A stretch of 9,680 bases of DNA from an uncultured Collinsella sp. (GCA_900551185.1 URVF01000049.1:1-9680); one strand, 5' to 3'. Positions 1 to 8,220 are shown, counted from the stretch's first letter. Numbers and translations are program-made. The notes: generated by a model not told the origin, from the letters alone.

Positions 1-16
1 TGTGTATAAGAGACAG
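1..16 (+). other. Tn5/Nextera mosaic-end adapter remnant
   Basis: These 16 bases are identical to the 3' end of the 19-base Tn5 mosaic end used in Nextera-type sequencing libraries (known sequence ending TGTGTATAAGAGACAG). They sit exactly at the window edge and put a TAA stop in the reading frame of a gene that is otherwise open. Paralog alignment shows that this gene should continue upstream. This is therefore untrimmed library sequence, not host DNA. Confidence 0.93.
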
Positions 17-948
17 AGTATATGGAGCGCGATGGGCGCGTCAAGATGATCGACAAGGCCAACAGCGGCTACGGCGACTCGATGAACCACGGCCTGGAGA
101 TGGCGCGTGGCAAGTACGTTGGCATCTTGGAGTCCGATGACTTTATGGCGCCCGACGCACTCGAAAAGCTTGTCTCGGCCGCCGATAGCAATAATGCCGA
201 CTTCGCGAAGGCGAACTTTGATTTCTACTGGTCTAAGCCCGAGGAGCGCCGCTCGCTGCACGAGATGTTTAAAGCCAAGGACTGTGGCAAGCCGGTGCAC
301 CCGAGCGATACGACGCAGTTCTTTAAGCAAAAGCCGTCGATTTGGTCGGCCGTGTACCGTCGCGATTTTCTTGAGCGCAACGGCATTAAGTTCCTGCCGA
401 CTCCGGGGGCATCCTTTCAGGACACGTCATTTGCCTTTAAGGTGATCGCGTGCGCCGATAAGGCTGTTTACCTTCATGATGTCGTGTTGTCTTATCGCCA
501 GGACAACGAGAATTCCTCGGTCAATTCTTCGGCTAAGGTCTTTTGCGTCAATACCGAGTATGCCGAGATTGAGCGTTGGATTCGAGAGGATTATGCCCGC
601 GACCACGCAAGTGATGACGTCGCGCGCATGCTCAAGTTCAATCAGCTCATTAAGTACGATTCGTACATGTGGAACTACGTGCGCCTGGCGCCTAAGTTCT
701 ATAAGGAGTTCCTGGTTCAGATGGCCAAGGAGTTCCAAGCGGCCTTGGACGCCGGGGACTTTTCGCTTGACGACCTCAAGCCGTGGAAGCGCGCAAATCT
801 CGCTGCCATCCTCAAAGATCCTGAGGGCTGGGTTGACGAGCATCCGAGTTTCGCGACGGATGGTGCCTTGGGGCGTGCTAAGTATTACGCCTCGGTTGGA
901 GGCCCAGGCGTGGTCGCTGCCTTCCTCATCGAATCGCTGAGGGGGTAG
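17..948 (+). CDS. Family 2 glycosyltransferase, 5'-truncated (type A)
   Basis: This is a GT2 (GT-A fold) glycosyltransferase, expected to transfer a sugar from a nucleotide-sugar donor to a growing surface glycan in the cytoplasm. The N-terminus is missing. The frame is open from base 17 and the first ATG (22) is not the true start: it aligns with Met58 of the intact paralog at 2070-3188, in the shared residues EYMERD. About 57 residues, including the usual nucleotide-binding strand and the first Asp motif, are lost off the contig. What remains contains KMIDKANSGYGDSMN, the metal-binding ESDD motif and a C-terminal block (PTPGASFQD, YRQDNE, SSVNS) shared with that paralog. The stop is 6 bases before the next gene, so the two are probably co-transcribed. 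Donor and acceptor sugars cannot be told from sequence. Confidence 0.9.
43..107 (+). repeat. Near-identical block shared with the paralog at 2262-2326
   Basis: Bases 43-88 are identical to 2262-2307 (46 bases). The match continues to 107/2326 with a single mismatch (A89 against G2308). It encodes the KMIDKANSGYGDSM core of two paralogous glycosyltransferases. The flanking codons differ much more, which fits strong constraint on this motif, recent gene conversion, or an assembly effect. The contig starts close to this block. Confidence 0.85.
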
Positions 949-954
949 GTCGAC

Positions 955-1995
955 ATGGGAGAGGCCTCGTGTCCTAAAGCTACCATTGTCGTCCCCGTTT
1001 ACAACTCTGCGCGCTCCATTCAGCGATGCCTCGATTCGCTGTTGGCCCAGTCCGAGCGCTCGATTCAGGTTGTCTGCGTCAACGACGGTTCGACTGATGA
1101 TTCGTTGAACGTGTTGCGCCAGATCGCGCAGGCCGACGATCGCGTACTGGTGATTGACCAGGAAAACGCGGGCGTCTCGTGTGCTCGAAATGCCGGTATC
1201 GATGTCGCCGAGGGCGAGACCGTCTTTTTTGTGGACGCCGACGATTACATCGATGCCCGGACGGTCGAGCACGTGCTGCATTCCATGGAGTCTGCAGATG
1301 CCGAGGCCGCCGTTTTTGGCGGCGTCTGTGAACCTGCCGATGCTGCCCCCAAGCGCGTCCAGCAACTCATGAGCCCCAAAGCTGGTACCTTCGGCGCCCG
1401 TGATCCCCAACTGCTGTTCCATTCGAATGCGCAGCCCTATGCCTGCCGTGCGGCTTTTTCGTGCGAGCTGCTCAATCGCGGAGGCATTCGCTTCGCCCCC
1501 GGTTTGGCTTTGGGCGAGGACGTCGTCTTCCAATTTGCGGCTTATGCGCTTGCCCGTAAGACTGTCGTCATGCCGGACAAGTTCTACCACTACGTGATGG
1601 AGAGCGAATCGGCGACGCACGAGTTCAACAGTGCCGAGGCTCGTGCCAAAAAGCTTGACGCCCACATGAGGATGCTCGAGGAGGTCTTGGAGGGCTGGGC
1701 GGCCTACGGTCTTTTGGACCTGTGTCCCGGCGAGCTGATAACTTGGTTTTTGGACCTAATTGTGTTCGACCTGGCGCGCTTGGATGCCGATGACTTCCAT
1801 CGCGTGGCGGCTCGCGTCAACATGGACCTCGCGACGTTTTTGGGAACGGACTGGGCAGATATGCCTGCCAAGGGCGCTGTTTGCCGTGTTGCCCACAAGT
1901 TCGTTGCGACGACCTCGGGCTTTTCGATGGCAGATGCCACGCTGTTCTATCTTTCGACTCGCGGTCTCAAAGCCTGCCTGGAGCGCTTTCTCTAA
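955..1995 (+). CDS. Family 2 glycosyltransferase (type B)
   Basis: A 346-residue GT2 enzyme predicted to add one sugar to a surface polysaccharide. The catalytic domain is at the N-terminus: VVPVYN (12-17) opens the Rossmann-like fold, NDGSTDDS (43-50) is the donor-binding segment, and NAGVSCARNAGI lies at about 71-82. DADD (94-97) is the DxD metal site, and GED (187-189) probably carries the catalytic base region typical of this family. The C-terminal ~130 residues are helical and family-specific, with no clear membrane segment. The ATG at 955 follows a G-rich ribosome site (941-945) and lies 6 bases after the previous stop, so it is part of an operon. It resembles the gene at 3201-4268 more than its immediate neighbours. 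The sugar specificity is unknown. Confidence 0.92.
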   Translation: MGEASCPKATIVVPVYNSARSIQRCLDSLLAQSERSIQVVCVNDGSTDDSLNVLRQIAQADDRVLVIDQENAGVSCARNAGIDVAEGETVFFVDADDYIDARTVEHVLHSMESADAEAAVFGGVCEPADAAPKRVQQLMSPKAGTFGARDPQLLFHSNAQPYACRAAFSCELLNRGGIRFAPGLALGEDVVFQFAAYALARKTVVMPDKFYHYVMESESATHEFNSAEARAKKLDAHMRMLEEVLEGWAAYGLLDLCPGELITWFLDLIVFDLARLDADDFHRVAARVNMDLATFLGTDWADMPAKGAVCRVAHKFVATTSGFSMADATLFYLSTRGLKACLERFL

Positions 1996-2026
1996 TTCCA
2001 AGCGCTGCCGCCCGCCGCAACTCGGC

Positions 2027-2035
2027 TGCTAAAAT
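2027..2035 (+). promoter_or_regulatory. Possible extended -10 promoter before the third glycosyltransferase
   Basis: TGCTAAAAT fits an extended -10 element (TGn followed by TAAAAT, 5 of 6 bases to TATAAT) and lies 35 bases before the TTG start. It sits in a 74-base gap, the largest within the glycosyltransferase run. No good -35 box is visible in the GC-rich sequence upstream, so it may be a secondary promoter inside the operon or chance. Confidence 0.35.
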
Positions 2036-2058
2036 AACCCTGTTACACGCTATTCAAC

Positions 2059-2064
2059 AGGAGG
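2059..2064 (+). promoter_or_regulatory. Ribosome binding site that fixes a TTG start
   Basis: A perfect AGGAGG lies 5 bases before TTG at 2070. The open frame extends upstream to an ATG at 1881, but that part overlaps the preceding gene. The translated product only begins to look like a GT2 N-terminus after 2070, so this site decides the start. Confidence 0.85.
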
Positions 2065-2069
2065 TTCTC

Positions 2070-3188
2070 TTGCAGAACTCTGATACCCCTAAAGTTTCGC
2101 TGCTTGTTCCCATCTGCAATGTTGAGCGCTACCTGCGCGAGTGCCTCGATTCCGCCGTGGCGCAGACGCTCAAGGACATCGAGATCATCTGCATCAACGA
2201 CGGTTCTACCGATAGTTCGCCAGATATCATCCGCGAGTACATGGAGCGCGACCCCCGTGTAAAGATGATCGACAAGGCCAACAGCGGCTACGGCGACTCG
2301 ATGAACCGCGGCCTGGAGATGGCGCGCGGCGAGTACGTGGGCATCCTTGAGTCCGACGACTTTATGTTTGAGGATTCGCTCCAAAAGCTGGTCGCCAAGG
2401 CCGATGCTGAGCATGCCGATGTCGTTAAGGGCGACTTTTACCTGTATTGGTCCACGCCCAGCGAGCGCCGTGAGCTGTTTGGGATCATCGACGAGCATAT
2501 GACGGGCGCCGCGTATCGCCCCGTCGATCGCCCGGGCATCTTCTACCGCAAACCTTCCATTTGGTCGGCTATCTATCGGCGCGAGTTCCTCAACGACAAT
2601 CAGATTCGGTTCCTTCCCACGCCGGGTGCCTCGTATCAGGACGCAGGCTTTAACTTTAAGGTTTGGGCTTGCGCCGAGCGTGCCGCGTTTATTGCGGACC
2701 CCATTTTGTGCTATCGCCAGGATAACGAGAAGAGCTCCGTTAATTCGCCCAACAAGGTGTTTTGCGTGTGCGACGAGTATGTCGAGATGCAGCGCTTTTT
2801 GGACGAGCGTCCCGAGCTCAAGGCTCACCTTCAGGGCATTTTAATGCGCATGAAGGTCGATACGTACCGTTGGAATGATGAGCGCTTGGTCGATGAACTG
2901 CGCGAGCAGTTTTGGAAGAAAGCCTCGTCCGAGCTCAAGGCCGATTGGGATGCCGGTCGCTTTGACCTGTCGCTGTTTGATCCGCGTGGCGAGACCGACT
3001 TGCGTCTGATGGTCAAGTCGCCCCGCGCCTATATCGATTCGCGCTTTGACTTTAAGAAGCCGGGCAAGCTCAATACGTTTAAGCATTACTTTAAGATCGG
3101 CGGCCTGTCGCTGGTCTGGCGCGTGCTGACGTATCAGCGCACCTACGGCGACAACCCGCACCCCGATGACGTTCCGGCCGCACAGTAG
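2070..3188 (+). CDS. Family 2 glycosyltransferase (type A, intact)
   Basis: A 372-residue GT2 enzyme starting at TTG, chosen because of the AGGAGG 5 bases upstream and because the product then begins with the standard GT2 N-terminus. Motifs in order: VSLLVPICN (9-17), INDGSTDSS (42-50), KANSGYGDSMN (69-79) and the ESDD metal site (94-97). A conserved C-terminal block follows (PTPGASYQD, YRQDNE, SSVNS), then a helical tail. It is the full-length paralog of the truncated gene at the window start and shows what that gene has lost. The likely role is one transfer step in surface polysaccharide assembly. It ends 12 bases before the next start and is probably translated from the same transcript. 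The charged tail (DNPHPDDVP) has no membrane segment. Confidence 0.92.
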   Translation: MQNSDTPKVSLLVPICNVERYLRECLDSAVAQTLKDIEIICINDGSTDSSPDIIREYMERDPRVKMIDKANSGYGDSMNRGLEMARGEYVGILESDDFMFEDSLQKLVAKADAEHADVVKGDFYLYWSTPSERRELFGIIDEHMTGAAYRPVDRPGIFYRKPSIWSAIYRREFLNDNQIRFLPTPGASYQDAGFNFKVWACAERAAFIADPILCYRQDNEKSSVNSPNKVFCVCDEYVEMQRFLDERPELKAHLQGILMRMKVDTYRWNDERLVDELREQFWKKASSELKADWDAGRFDLSLFDPRGETDLRLMVKSPRAYIDSRFDFKKPGKLNTFKHYFKIGGLSLVWRVLTYQRTYGDNPHPDDVPAAQ

Positions 3189-3200
3189 GAGCGAGTGATT

Positions 3201-4268
3201 ATGGCTACCCCCAAGATTTCCGTTGTCGTTCCCATCTACAAAGTGGAGGAGTGCCTGGCCTGGTGCCTGGACTCCCTGCTTGCGCAGGACATGCCCGATT
3301 GGGAAGGCGTGTTAGTCAACGATGGCTCGCCGGACGGTTCGCGCGATATTGCGGCTGCCTATTGCGATAAGGACGCGCGCTTTAGGCTGGTTGATAAGGA
3401 GAACGGCGGCCTGTCGAGTGCACGTAATGCAGGCATCGCTGCGTCCACGGCGTCTATCGTCGCGTTTTTGGATTCCGACGACCGCTTTACGCCCGATGCA
3501 TGCCGCGTGATCGTCGATACCTTTGAGCGCGAGGACTGCGACGTTTTGACCTTTGGCGCGAATCCGTATCCGCTGGAGGCGGGGTATCCGTGGCTTAACT
3601 ATGTGCTGAGCCCGCGCGATGTGTCGTTTGAAGGCTATAGCTCCGACCTGCTGTTTAAGGAAGCTTCTCGCCCCTTTGCATGGCGCACTGCCTGCAAGCG
3701 TGAGTTTTTGCTGGGCAACGGGATCGTGTTCGACGAAACCGTTAAGTATGGAGAGGACCAGGTCTTCGATTTTGCCGTGTACGGTCGTTCGCGCAAGACC
3801 GCGCTTATCTCGAGCAAGCTGTATGACTACCGCGTGGCGCGCAAGGGTTCGCTCATGGATACCATGCGCTATGACGACGAGACGCGTCTGCTGGAGCATG
3901 TGAAGATTTACTCCGCTGTGCTGGTTGACTGGCAGCGCGACGGTCTCGATGTCCAGTATGCCGATGACCTGGCGTACTTCCTATGCGATCTGGTGCTGTA
4001 CGATGCGCTCAGGTTGCTGGGTTCGGACTGCGGCAAGGTGTTTGCTGCCGTTGCCACGGCGCTTGCCGGTTCTGCCGTGGGCAGCGATGCTGCGCTCGCA
4101 CAATGCGCTCCTTCTGTTGCCGCTATGGTGCGTGCGGCGCTTACCAGCAAGGCCCCCAATGCCCGTGCATGTAAAAAGCTCATGTTCGATTACGACGTCT
4201 TGAGGTTTGGGCGCCTGGGTGCCTGCAAACGCATGGCAGCGAACGCCCTGGGAAAGCGAGAAGTGTAG
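3201..4268 (+). CDS. Family 2 glycosyltransferase (type B)
   Basis: A 355-residue GT2 enzyme. I chose ATG 3201 over the in-frame GTG at 3195 because TAGGAG (3186-3191) is 9 bases from the ATG but only 3 from the GTG. Motifs: VVVPIYK (8-14), NDGSPDGS (40-47), GLSSARNAGI (70-79) and the DSDD metal site (91-94), followed by YGEDQVF, which matches the GED segment of the gene at 955-1995. The Ala-rich C-terminus is helical. Its TAG stop is directly followed by the ATG of the next gene, which suggests translational coupling. With its upstream neighbour it repeats the type A then type B order seen at the start of the window. The sugar specificity is unknown. Confidence 0.92.
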   Translation: MATPKISVVVPIYKVEECLAWCLDSLLAQDMPDWEGVLVNDGSPDGSRDIAAAYCDKDARFRLVDKENGGLSSARNAGIAASTASIVAFLDSDDRFTPDACRVIVDTFEREDCDVLTFGANPYPLEAGYPWLNYVLSPRDVSFEGYSSDLLFKEASRPFAWRTACKREFLLGNGIVFDETVKYGEDQVFDFAVYGRSRKTALISSKLYDYRVARKGSLMDTMRYDDETRLLEHVKIYSAVLVDWQRDGLDVQYADDLAYFLCDLVLYDALRLLGSDCGKVFAAVATALAGSAVGSDAALAQCAPSVAAMVRAALTSKAPNARACKKLMFDYDVLRFGRLGACKRMAANALGKREV

Positions 4269-6755
4269 ATGAGTATCAAGCGTTTGGCGCTTTGCCGCAG
4301 TCAGGGCCGTCTGTATGTGCTGCTTCGTTTTGCCGGTCAGGATGTCACCGCGCTTATTGAGCGGGAGGGTTCTCAAGCGTTTGCCCATGCGACGACGAGC
4401 GGCTCTTGTGTGCCATCGCTGGCACTCCCGGTCGATCATGGCCGCGTGCTGGCAATCTGTCCTTCGGTTGCCGACTACGAGCGCGAGCTTGCCGTCTTGG
4501 TGCTTCCGTTTTTGGATGGCTCGTCGATTGACATTGACTTTGCATCCAGTGGCCAAAAGCTTGGATCCATTCGTCTCGATAGCCGTATGGCTAAGCTGGA
4601 ATCCAAGATCAACTACAAGGCAAAGCCTGTGCTGTGTGCGCTTATCCGCGATGCGCAGCGCGGCGAGCGCTGCGGCCGCTACGAGATCGATGCCGTCCGT
4701 TATCTTCCGGCCGATTCGGGCGCTGTGTGGCGCTACGAGGTCACATGGGCGGGAGACTCCCAGTGCACGCCCCAGCTTGAGATACTCGATACGCATATGA
4801 ATGTCATCGATGCCACGGTTCATATGTTCGAGTCGCAGGTCGACGTGTCTCAGCAGAGCGGATGCCGCGTCAATAAAACGTATCTGAGCGTTGAGATGCC
4901 TCAGGATATACGAGATTTTGTCGCGATTGTGAGCGATCCCACAGAGCAGATCCAGAGCGGGTTTTGCGCCATGGATGGTCGCCTGTACAACGGCATGGTC
5001 GACGACAGCTGGAACCGCATGAAGGATGCGCGTGCAGACGACGCAGCTTATCGACGTTGGTTTGAGCAACATCGCGCAAAGCCGGGCGATTTGGCGTGCC
5101 AGCGTGTCGCTTCGGTGGCTTTTGCCTATAGACCACTCGTGAGCATTGTGGTGCCGTGCTACAAGACTGATCGGGTCTACCTGCGCGAGCTGCTGGACTC
5201 GGTGCTAGCCCAGAGCTATGACAACTGGGAATTGCTGCTTATGGACGCCTCGCCCGAATGGGACGCGGTGGCCGACCTTGCGGTGGACGCCAATGACGAG
5301 CGCGTTCGTCGCATTGGGCTGCCCGGCAACGGCGGCATCGTGGTCAACACCAACGCGGGTATTGAGCAAGCGACGGGCGACTACATCGCGTTCTTGGACC
5401 ATGACGACATTCTGGAACCGGACGCGTTATTCCAGTATGTTTCCGCGCTGAATAAGGCGGCCGAGGGCGAGCGTCCCCAGGTCCTGTTCTGCGACGAGGA
5501 CATGTTCCAGAAAACGGGGGAGTGGGGTCAGCCTGTCTTTAAGACGTGGCTCAACGTCGACCTGCTCTATAGCCATAACTGCGTGACGCATTTCCTGATG
5601 GTGGAGAAGGCGCTCATCGATTGCATTGGCATGTCGCCGGAAGACGTCGCGGGCGCCCAGGATTATGACCTGACGCTTCGCTGCCTTGCAGCGGGTGCGC
5701 GCTTTGAGCATATTGCGCACATGTTGTATCACTGGCGCGTGCATCCGGGGTCGACCGCCGACGGATCCGCCGACAGCAAACCGTATGCCATCGAGGCTGG
5801 GCGCCTGGCTCTGCAGCGCCACTTTGACTCGCTGGGTGTTCACGGAACGGTCGAGGAGACCGAGACGCCGTTTGTCTACCGCATGCGCTATGCGCTGCCG
5901 GAGCCTGCGCCACTGGTGAGCATTGTGATTCCCACCAAGGACCACGTTGAGACGCTCGATGCCTGTGTGATGTCGATCGCCCAGAAGGCCACGTATGCCA
6001 ACTACGAGGTCGTCTTGGTGGAGAACAACAGCGAAGCCCCGGAGACGTTTGCGTATTACGAAACCCTGCCAGAGCGCGTGGTCGCGGCATCTGAGGGCAA
6101 AGGTAGCGCGCGCGTTGTGTACTGGCCGGGCGGGTTTAATTACTCCCAGATCATTAACTTTGGCGTGGAGCATGCCAAGGGTGATTACCTTCTGCTGCTC
6201 AACAACGATACCGAGGTTATAAGCCCGGACTTTATCGAAGAGATGATGGGGTATCTGCAATGTTCCGATGCGGGTGTGGTGGGCGCCAAGCTCTATTTTG
6301 CGGATCATTTGGTGCAGCATGCCGGCATTTTGGTTGGCGTGCGTGGCGCACTTGCCCATGCCAACCAGGACTTCTCGGCAAAGCGCGAGGGCTATCTTGC
6401 CCGCGCTGTGCGCCCCGGTAACTTCAGCGCCGTAACGGGTGCCTGCCAGATGGTCCGACGCGACGTATTTGAGCGGGTCGGCGGCTACAACGAGGAATTC
6501 GCCGTTGGCTTTAACGACGCAGACTTTTGCCTGCGCGTGTGGGAGGCGGGCTTCCGCACCATCTTTACGCCCTATGCCGAGCTGTACCACTACGAGTTCA
6601 CCTCGCGCGGCAGGGAAGAAGCCAACGAGGAAAAGCTGCGCCGCTGGAAGCGCGAGCAGGCACTGTTCATGCAGCGCTGGCCTGAGTTCTTCCTCGATGG
6701 CGACCCGTGGCTCGGACCAAACCTATCCTCCGACAGTGAGTACTTCTCGTTTTAG
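4269..6755 (+). CDS. Large tandem-domain family 2 glycosyltransferase
   Basis: An 828-residue protein with two GT2 domains behind an N-terminal region of about 285 residues that I do not recognise (rich in beta-type residues, no signal peptide). Domain 1 starts at about 288 with VSIVVPCYK (291-299) and has the metal motif DHDD (377-380). Domain 2 starts with LVSIVIPTK (549-557), has NNDTE (645-649) and FNDADFCLR (from about 748), and resembles the rhamnosyltransferase-like COG1216 group. Such two-domain proteins often add two sugars in succession or extend a repeating chain, so it may set the main chain or repeat unit of the glycan. ATG 4269 abuts the previous stop and has only a weak ribosome site, consistent with coupling. 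Its stop codon overlaps the end of a convergent gene by 4 bases, with no terminator between them. Confidence 0.93.
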   Translation: MSIKRLALCRSQGRLYVLLRFAGQDVTALIEREGSQAFAHATTSGSCVPSLALPVDHGRVLAICPSVADYERELAVLVLPFLDGSSIDIDFASSGQKLGSIRLDSRMAKLESKINYKAKPVLCALIRDAQRGERCGRYEIDAVRYLPADSGAVWRYEVTWAGDSQCTPQLEILDTHMNVIDATVHMFESQVDVSQQSGCRVNKTYLSVEMPQDIRDFVAIVSDPTEQIQSGFCAMDGRLYNGMVDDSWNRMKDARADDAAYRRWFEQHRAKPGDLACQRVASVAFAYRPLVSIVVPCYKTDRVYLRELLDSVLAQSYDNWELLLMDASPEWDAVADLAVDANDERVRRIGLPGNGGIVVNTNAGIEQATGDYIAFLDHDDILEPDALFQYVSALNKAAEGERPQVLFCDEDMFQKTGEWGQPVFKTWLNVDLLYSHNCVTHFLMVEKALIDCIGMSPEDVAGAQDYDLTLRCLAAGARFEHIAHMLYHWRVHPGSTADGSADSKPYAIEAGRLALQRHFDSLGVHGTVEETETPFVYRMRYALPEPAPLVSIVIPTKDHVETLDACVMSIAQKATYANYEVVLVENNSEAPETFAYYETLPERVVAASEGKGSARVVYWPGGFNYSQIINFGVEHAKGDYLLLLNNDTEVISPDFIEEMMGYLQCSDAGVVGAKLYFADHLVQHAGILVGVRGALAHANQDFSAKREGYLARAVRPGNFSAVTGACQMVRRDVFERVGGYNEEFAVGFNDADFCLRVWEAGFRTIFTPYAELYHYEFTSRGREEANEEKLRRWKREQALFMQRWPEFFLDGDPWLGPNLSSDSEYFSF

Positions 6756-7729
6756 TGCGAAGTAATGCCAAGTTCCGGCAAAGTATCCTCAAGAGCCGCA
6801 AGAGCGGTGGGGTTCAAGTACTCCTCGTTCATGCAGCTCTTGTCATATCGAAAACGTGTGTCTCGTGAGCATTCGATGAGTTCTGCAGTAAAGAACTTCT
6901 CCCAGCTAAAGAACTTTGAGCTTTCGATATGTTCAGCGGGGTTAAGCAGCATGTCCTTAATGTGTTTGCTGTTGAATAATCCCGACTTCAACACGAGCCA
7001 TTCAAACGATTCCGGTAGGAATAGCTTGATGTTCTTTCGGCGCAATAGAGCAGCTACTTCCGCAATTTCTGGTCCAAAGGCGGCGCCGTCGGCAATCACG
7101 AGGATGTCGTTTTCCGGTGCGTCCATAATGCAGTTGCAAATGTTTGATTTTCCTCCCGCGCTGATGCACTTAATGCTGCTCTTTCTGCATAGCAAACTGA
7201 AGAATTCGTAGCCCGAATTTGTGTCCTCGACGATGACAAGCTCGGGTCTCTCGCCTCTAAAATCGGTGTCACCATAAATACGATATGTAGAGGTGTAGAC
7301 ACGAGAGTAAACGGGATACTTCGTTGTGGTTCGGTTGGTGTTCTTAAGACCGTAGATTTCATCAACGCTATAGGGCAGTTGGCGCAGTGACTCTCTGGCG
7401 ACGATTACGTAGTAGTTTGAGCTACGTTTTGCATCATGGGCAAATTCTCTTGATCGAACAAAAGAATTGCCCTCATCAATAAATACAATACTGCTGGAAA
7501 TTTCTTGGAGATCTCTGCGCCAATATTTTCCAGATATTGTTTTACAGGGCACTTTGCAACTTACTGTTACGCCGCTTTGTGCCCCAAGCTCTTCGTGAGC
7601 TGCCACCATATCAAGCAGAGTTGTCTTGCCTGTAGCACTGTTACCTTGGATGATGGTCAGATTTCTATTGATGGTTAGTTTAAACTGAACCCGGTTATTT
7701 TGAATAATTACCTGGTATGATCCGCGCAT
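6752..7729 (-). CDS. P-loop ATPase with TOPRIM-like C-terminal domain (OLD-like)
   Basis: A 325-residue protein read on the minus strand. ATG 7729 is preferred over an upstream ATG (7750) because AAGGGAG (7738-7744) lies 8 bases before it, and it shares one base with the stop of the upstream gene. Seen: Walker A GNSATGKTT (29-37), a Walker B-like IVFIDE (81-86), then YYVIVARE and LPYSVDEIY. The second half carries ELVIVED (163-169), GGKSN (192-196) and LVIADGAAFGPE (210-221), spaced like the Glu and Asp motifs of a TOPRIM nuclease fold, although the usual DxD is not intact. ATPase plus TOPRIM recalls OLD-family nucleases of phage defence, but this protein is short, with only about 45 residues between Walker motifs and no coiled coil. 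A defence role is inference. G+C is clearly lower than in the glycosyltransferases. Confidence 0.72.
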   Translation of the reverse strand: MRGSYQVIIQNNRVQFKLTINRNLTIIQGNSATGKTTLLDMVAAHEELGAQSGVTVSCKVPCKTISGKYWRRDLQEISSSIVFIDEGNSFVRSREFAHDAKRSSNYYVIVARESLRQLPYSVDEIYGLKNTNRTTTKYPVYSRVYTSTYRIYGDTDFRGERPELVIVEDTNSGYEFFSLLCRKSSIKCISAGGKSNICNCIMDAPENDILVIADGAAFGPEIAEVAALLRRKNIKLFLPESFEWLVLKSGLFNSKHIKDMLLNPAEHIESSKFFSWEKFFTAELIECSRDTRFRYDKSCMNEEYLNPTALAALEDTLPELGITSH

Positions 7730-8178
7730 CAGGAGTTCTCCCTTAGGCATTTTCCAGCTATGGGGACAAGGTCAAACATCGTGTGAACGACATCGCCTGT
7801 GTTCGCAATGACAGCCGTGAATTTGCCGTTTCCAAAATCCATTAAATGGTAGAGATTGATTGCTAAATCCTTTTGCGCGGCGACCCGCAGAATCCAGTAG
7901 GCGCAATTATCACCGCAATTTGAGGCGTTATATACGTTCTCCGGCATAAAGTACATAAGCAGCAGTGTTTTGGTGCCGCTGGATAGTTTTTCGGGAGGAA
8001 TGATACCTAGAATCTTGGTATCGATTGCATTGGGGCCTACCACGGTGCCTTTGTCGATGGATTTTATGACCCTTTGAGCAAAGGCATCTTGAAACCACTG
8101 GGGCGAATAGACGTTATCGAAGTAAACCGACGTGTTGTAGATAACGTTTTCCATATCACCATAGTGAATTGTTAGCAC
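7729..8178 (-). CDS. DUF4869-like protein, first gene of the ATPase operon
   Basis: A 149-residue protein. The GTG at 8178 is chosen because AAGGAG lies 5 bases upstream and because the product then begins MLTIHYGDMENVIYN, which I recall as the start of DUF4869 proteins. Longer starts at 8208 have no ribosome site. Visible features: YFDNVY (19-24), IIPPEKLSSGTKTLLLMY (59-76), the Cys motif NCGDNC (87-92) and HLMDFG followed by NTGDVVH. There is no signal peptide or membrane segment, so it is probably cytosolic. The function of the family is unknown to me. The segment LSSGTKTLLL resembles the signature loop of ABC-type ATPases, and its partner gene supplies Walker motifs, so the two may act as a complex. 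Start and stop codons share one base, implying coupled translation. Confidence 0.72.
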   Translation of the reverse strand: MLTIHYGDMENVIYNTSVYFDNVYSPQWFQDAFAQRVIKSIDKGTVVGPNAIDTKILGIIPPEKLSSGTKTLLLMYFMPENVYNASNCGDNCAYWILRVAAQKDLAINLYHLMDFGNGKFTAVIANTGDVVHTMFDLVPIAGKCLRENS

Positions 8179-8183
8179 GTTAG

Positions 8184-8189
8184 CTCCTT
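8184..8189 (-). promoter_or_regulatory. Ribosome binding site that fixes the GTG start of the DUF4869-like gene
   Basis: On the minus strand AAGGAG lies 5 bases before the GTG at 8178. It supports this start over the ATG 30 bases upstream and agrees with the family N-terminus. Confidence 0.8.
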
Positions 8190-8220
8190 CGGCTTGCTGA
8201 TTTGGCATTTAGTGAGATTG

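Noticed and set aside
427..1665. Long minus-strand open frame, and others like it across the glycosyltransferase genes (for example 3981-5072 and 5427-6590)
   Set aside because: They are antisense shadows caused by high G+C. They lack ribosome sites, and the sense frames carry full GT2 motifs.
1881..2069. 63-residue N-terminal extension of the third glycosyltransferase
   Set aside because: It overlaps the previous gene in another frame, and the AGGAGG with TTG 2070 gives a standard GT2 N-terminus.
3195..3200. GTG 3195 as start of the fourth glycosyltransferase
   Set aside because: It is only 3 bases from the ribosome site. ATG 3201 has 9 bases spacing.
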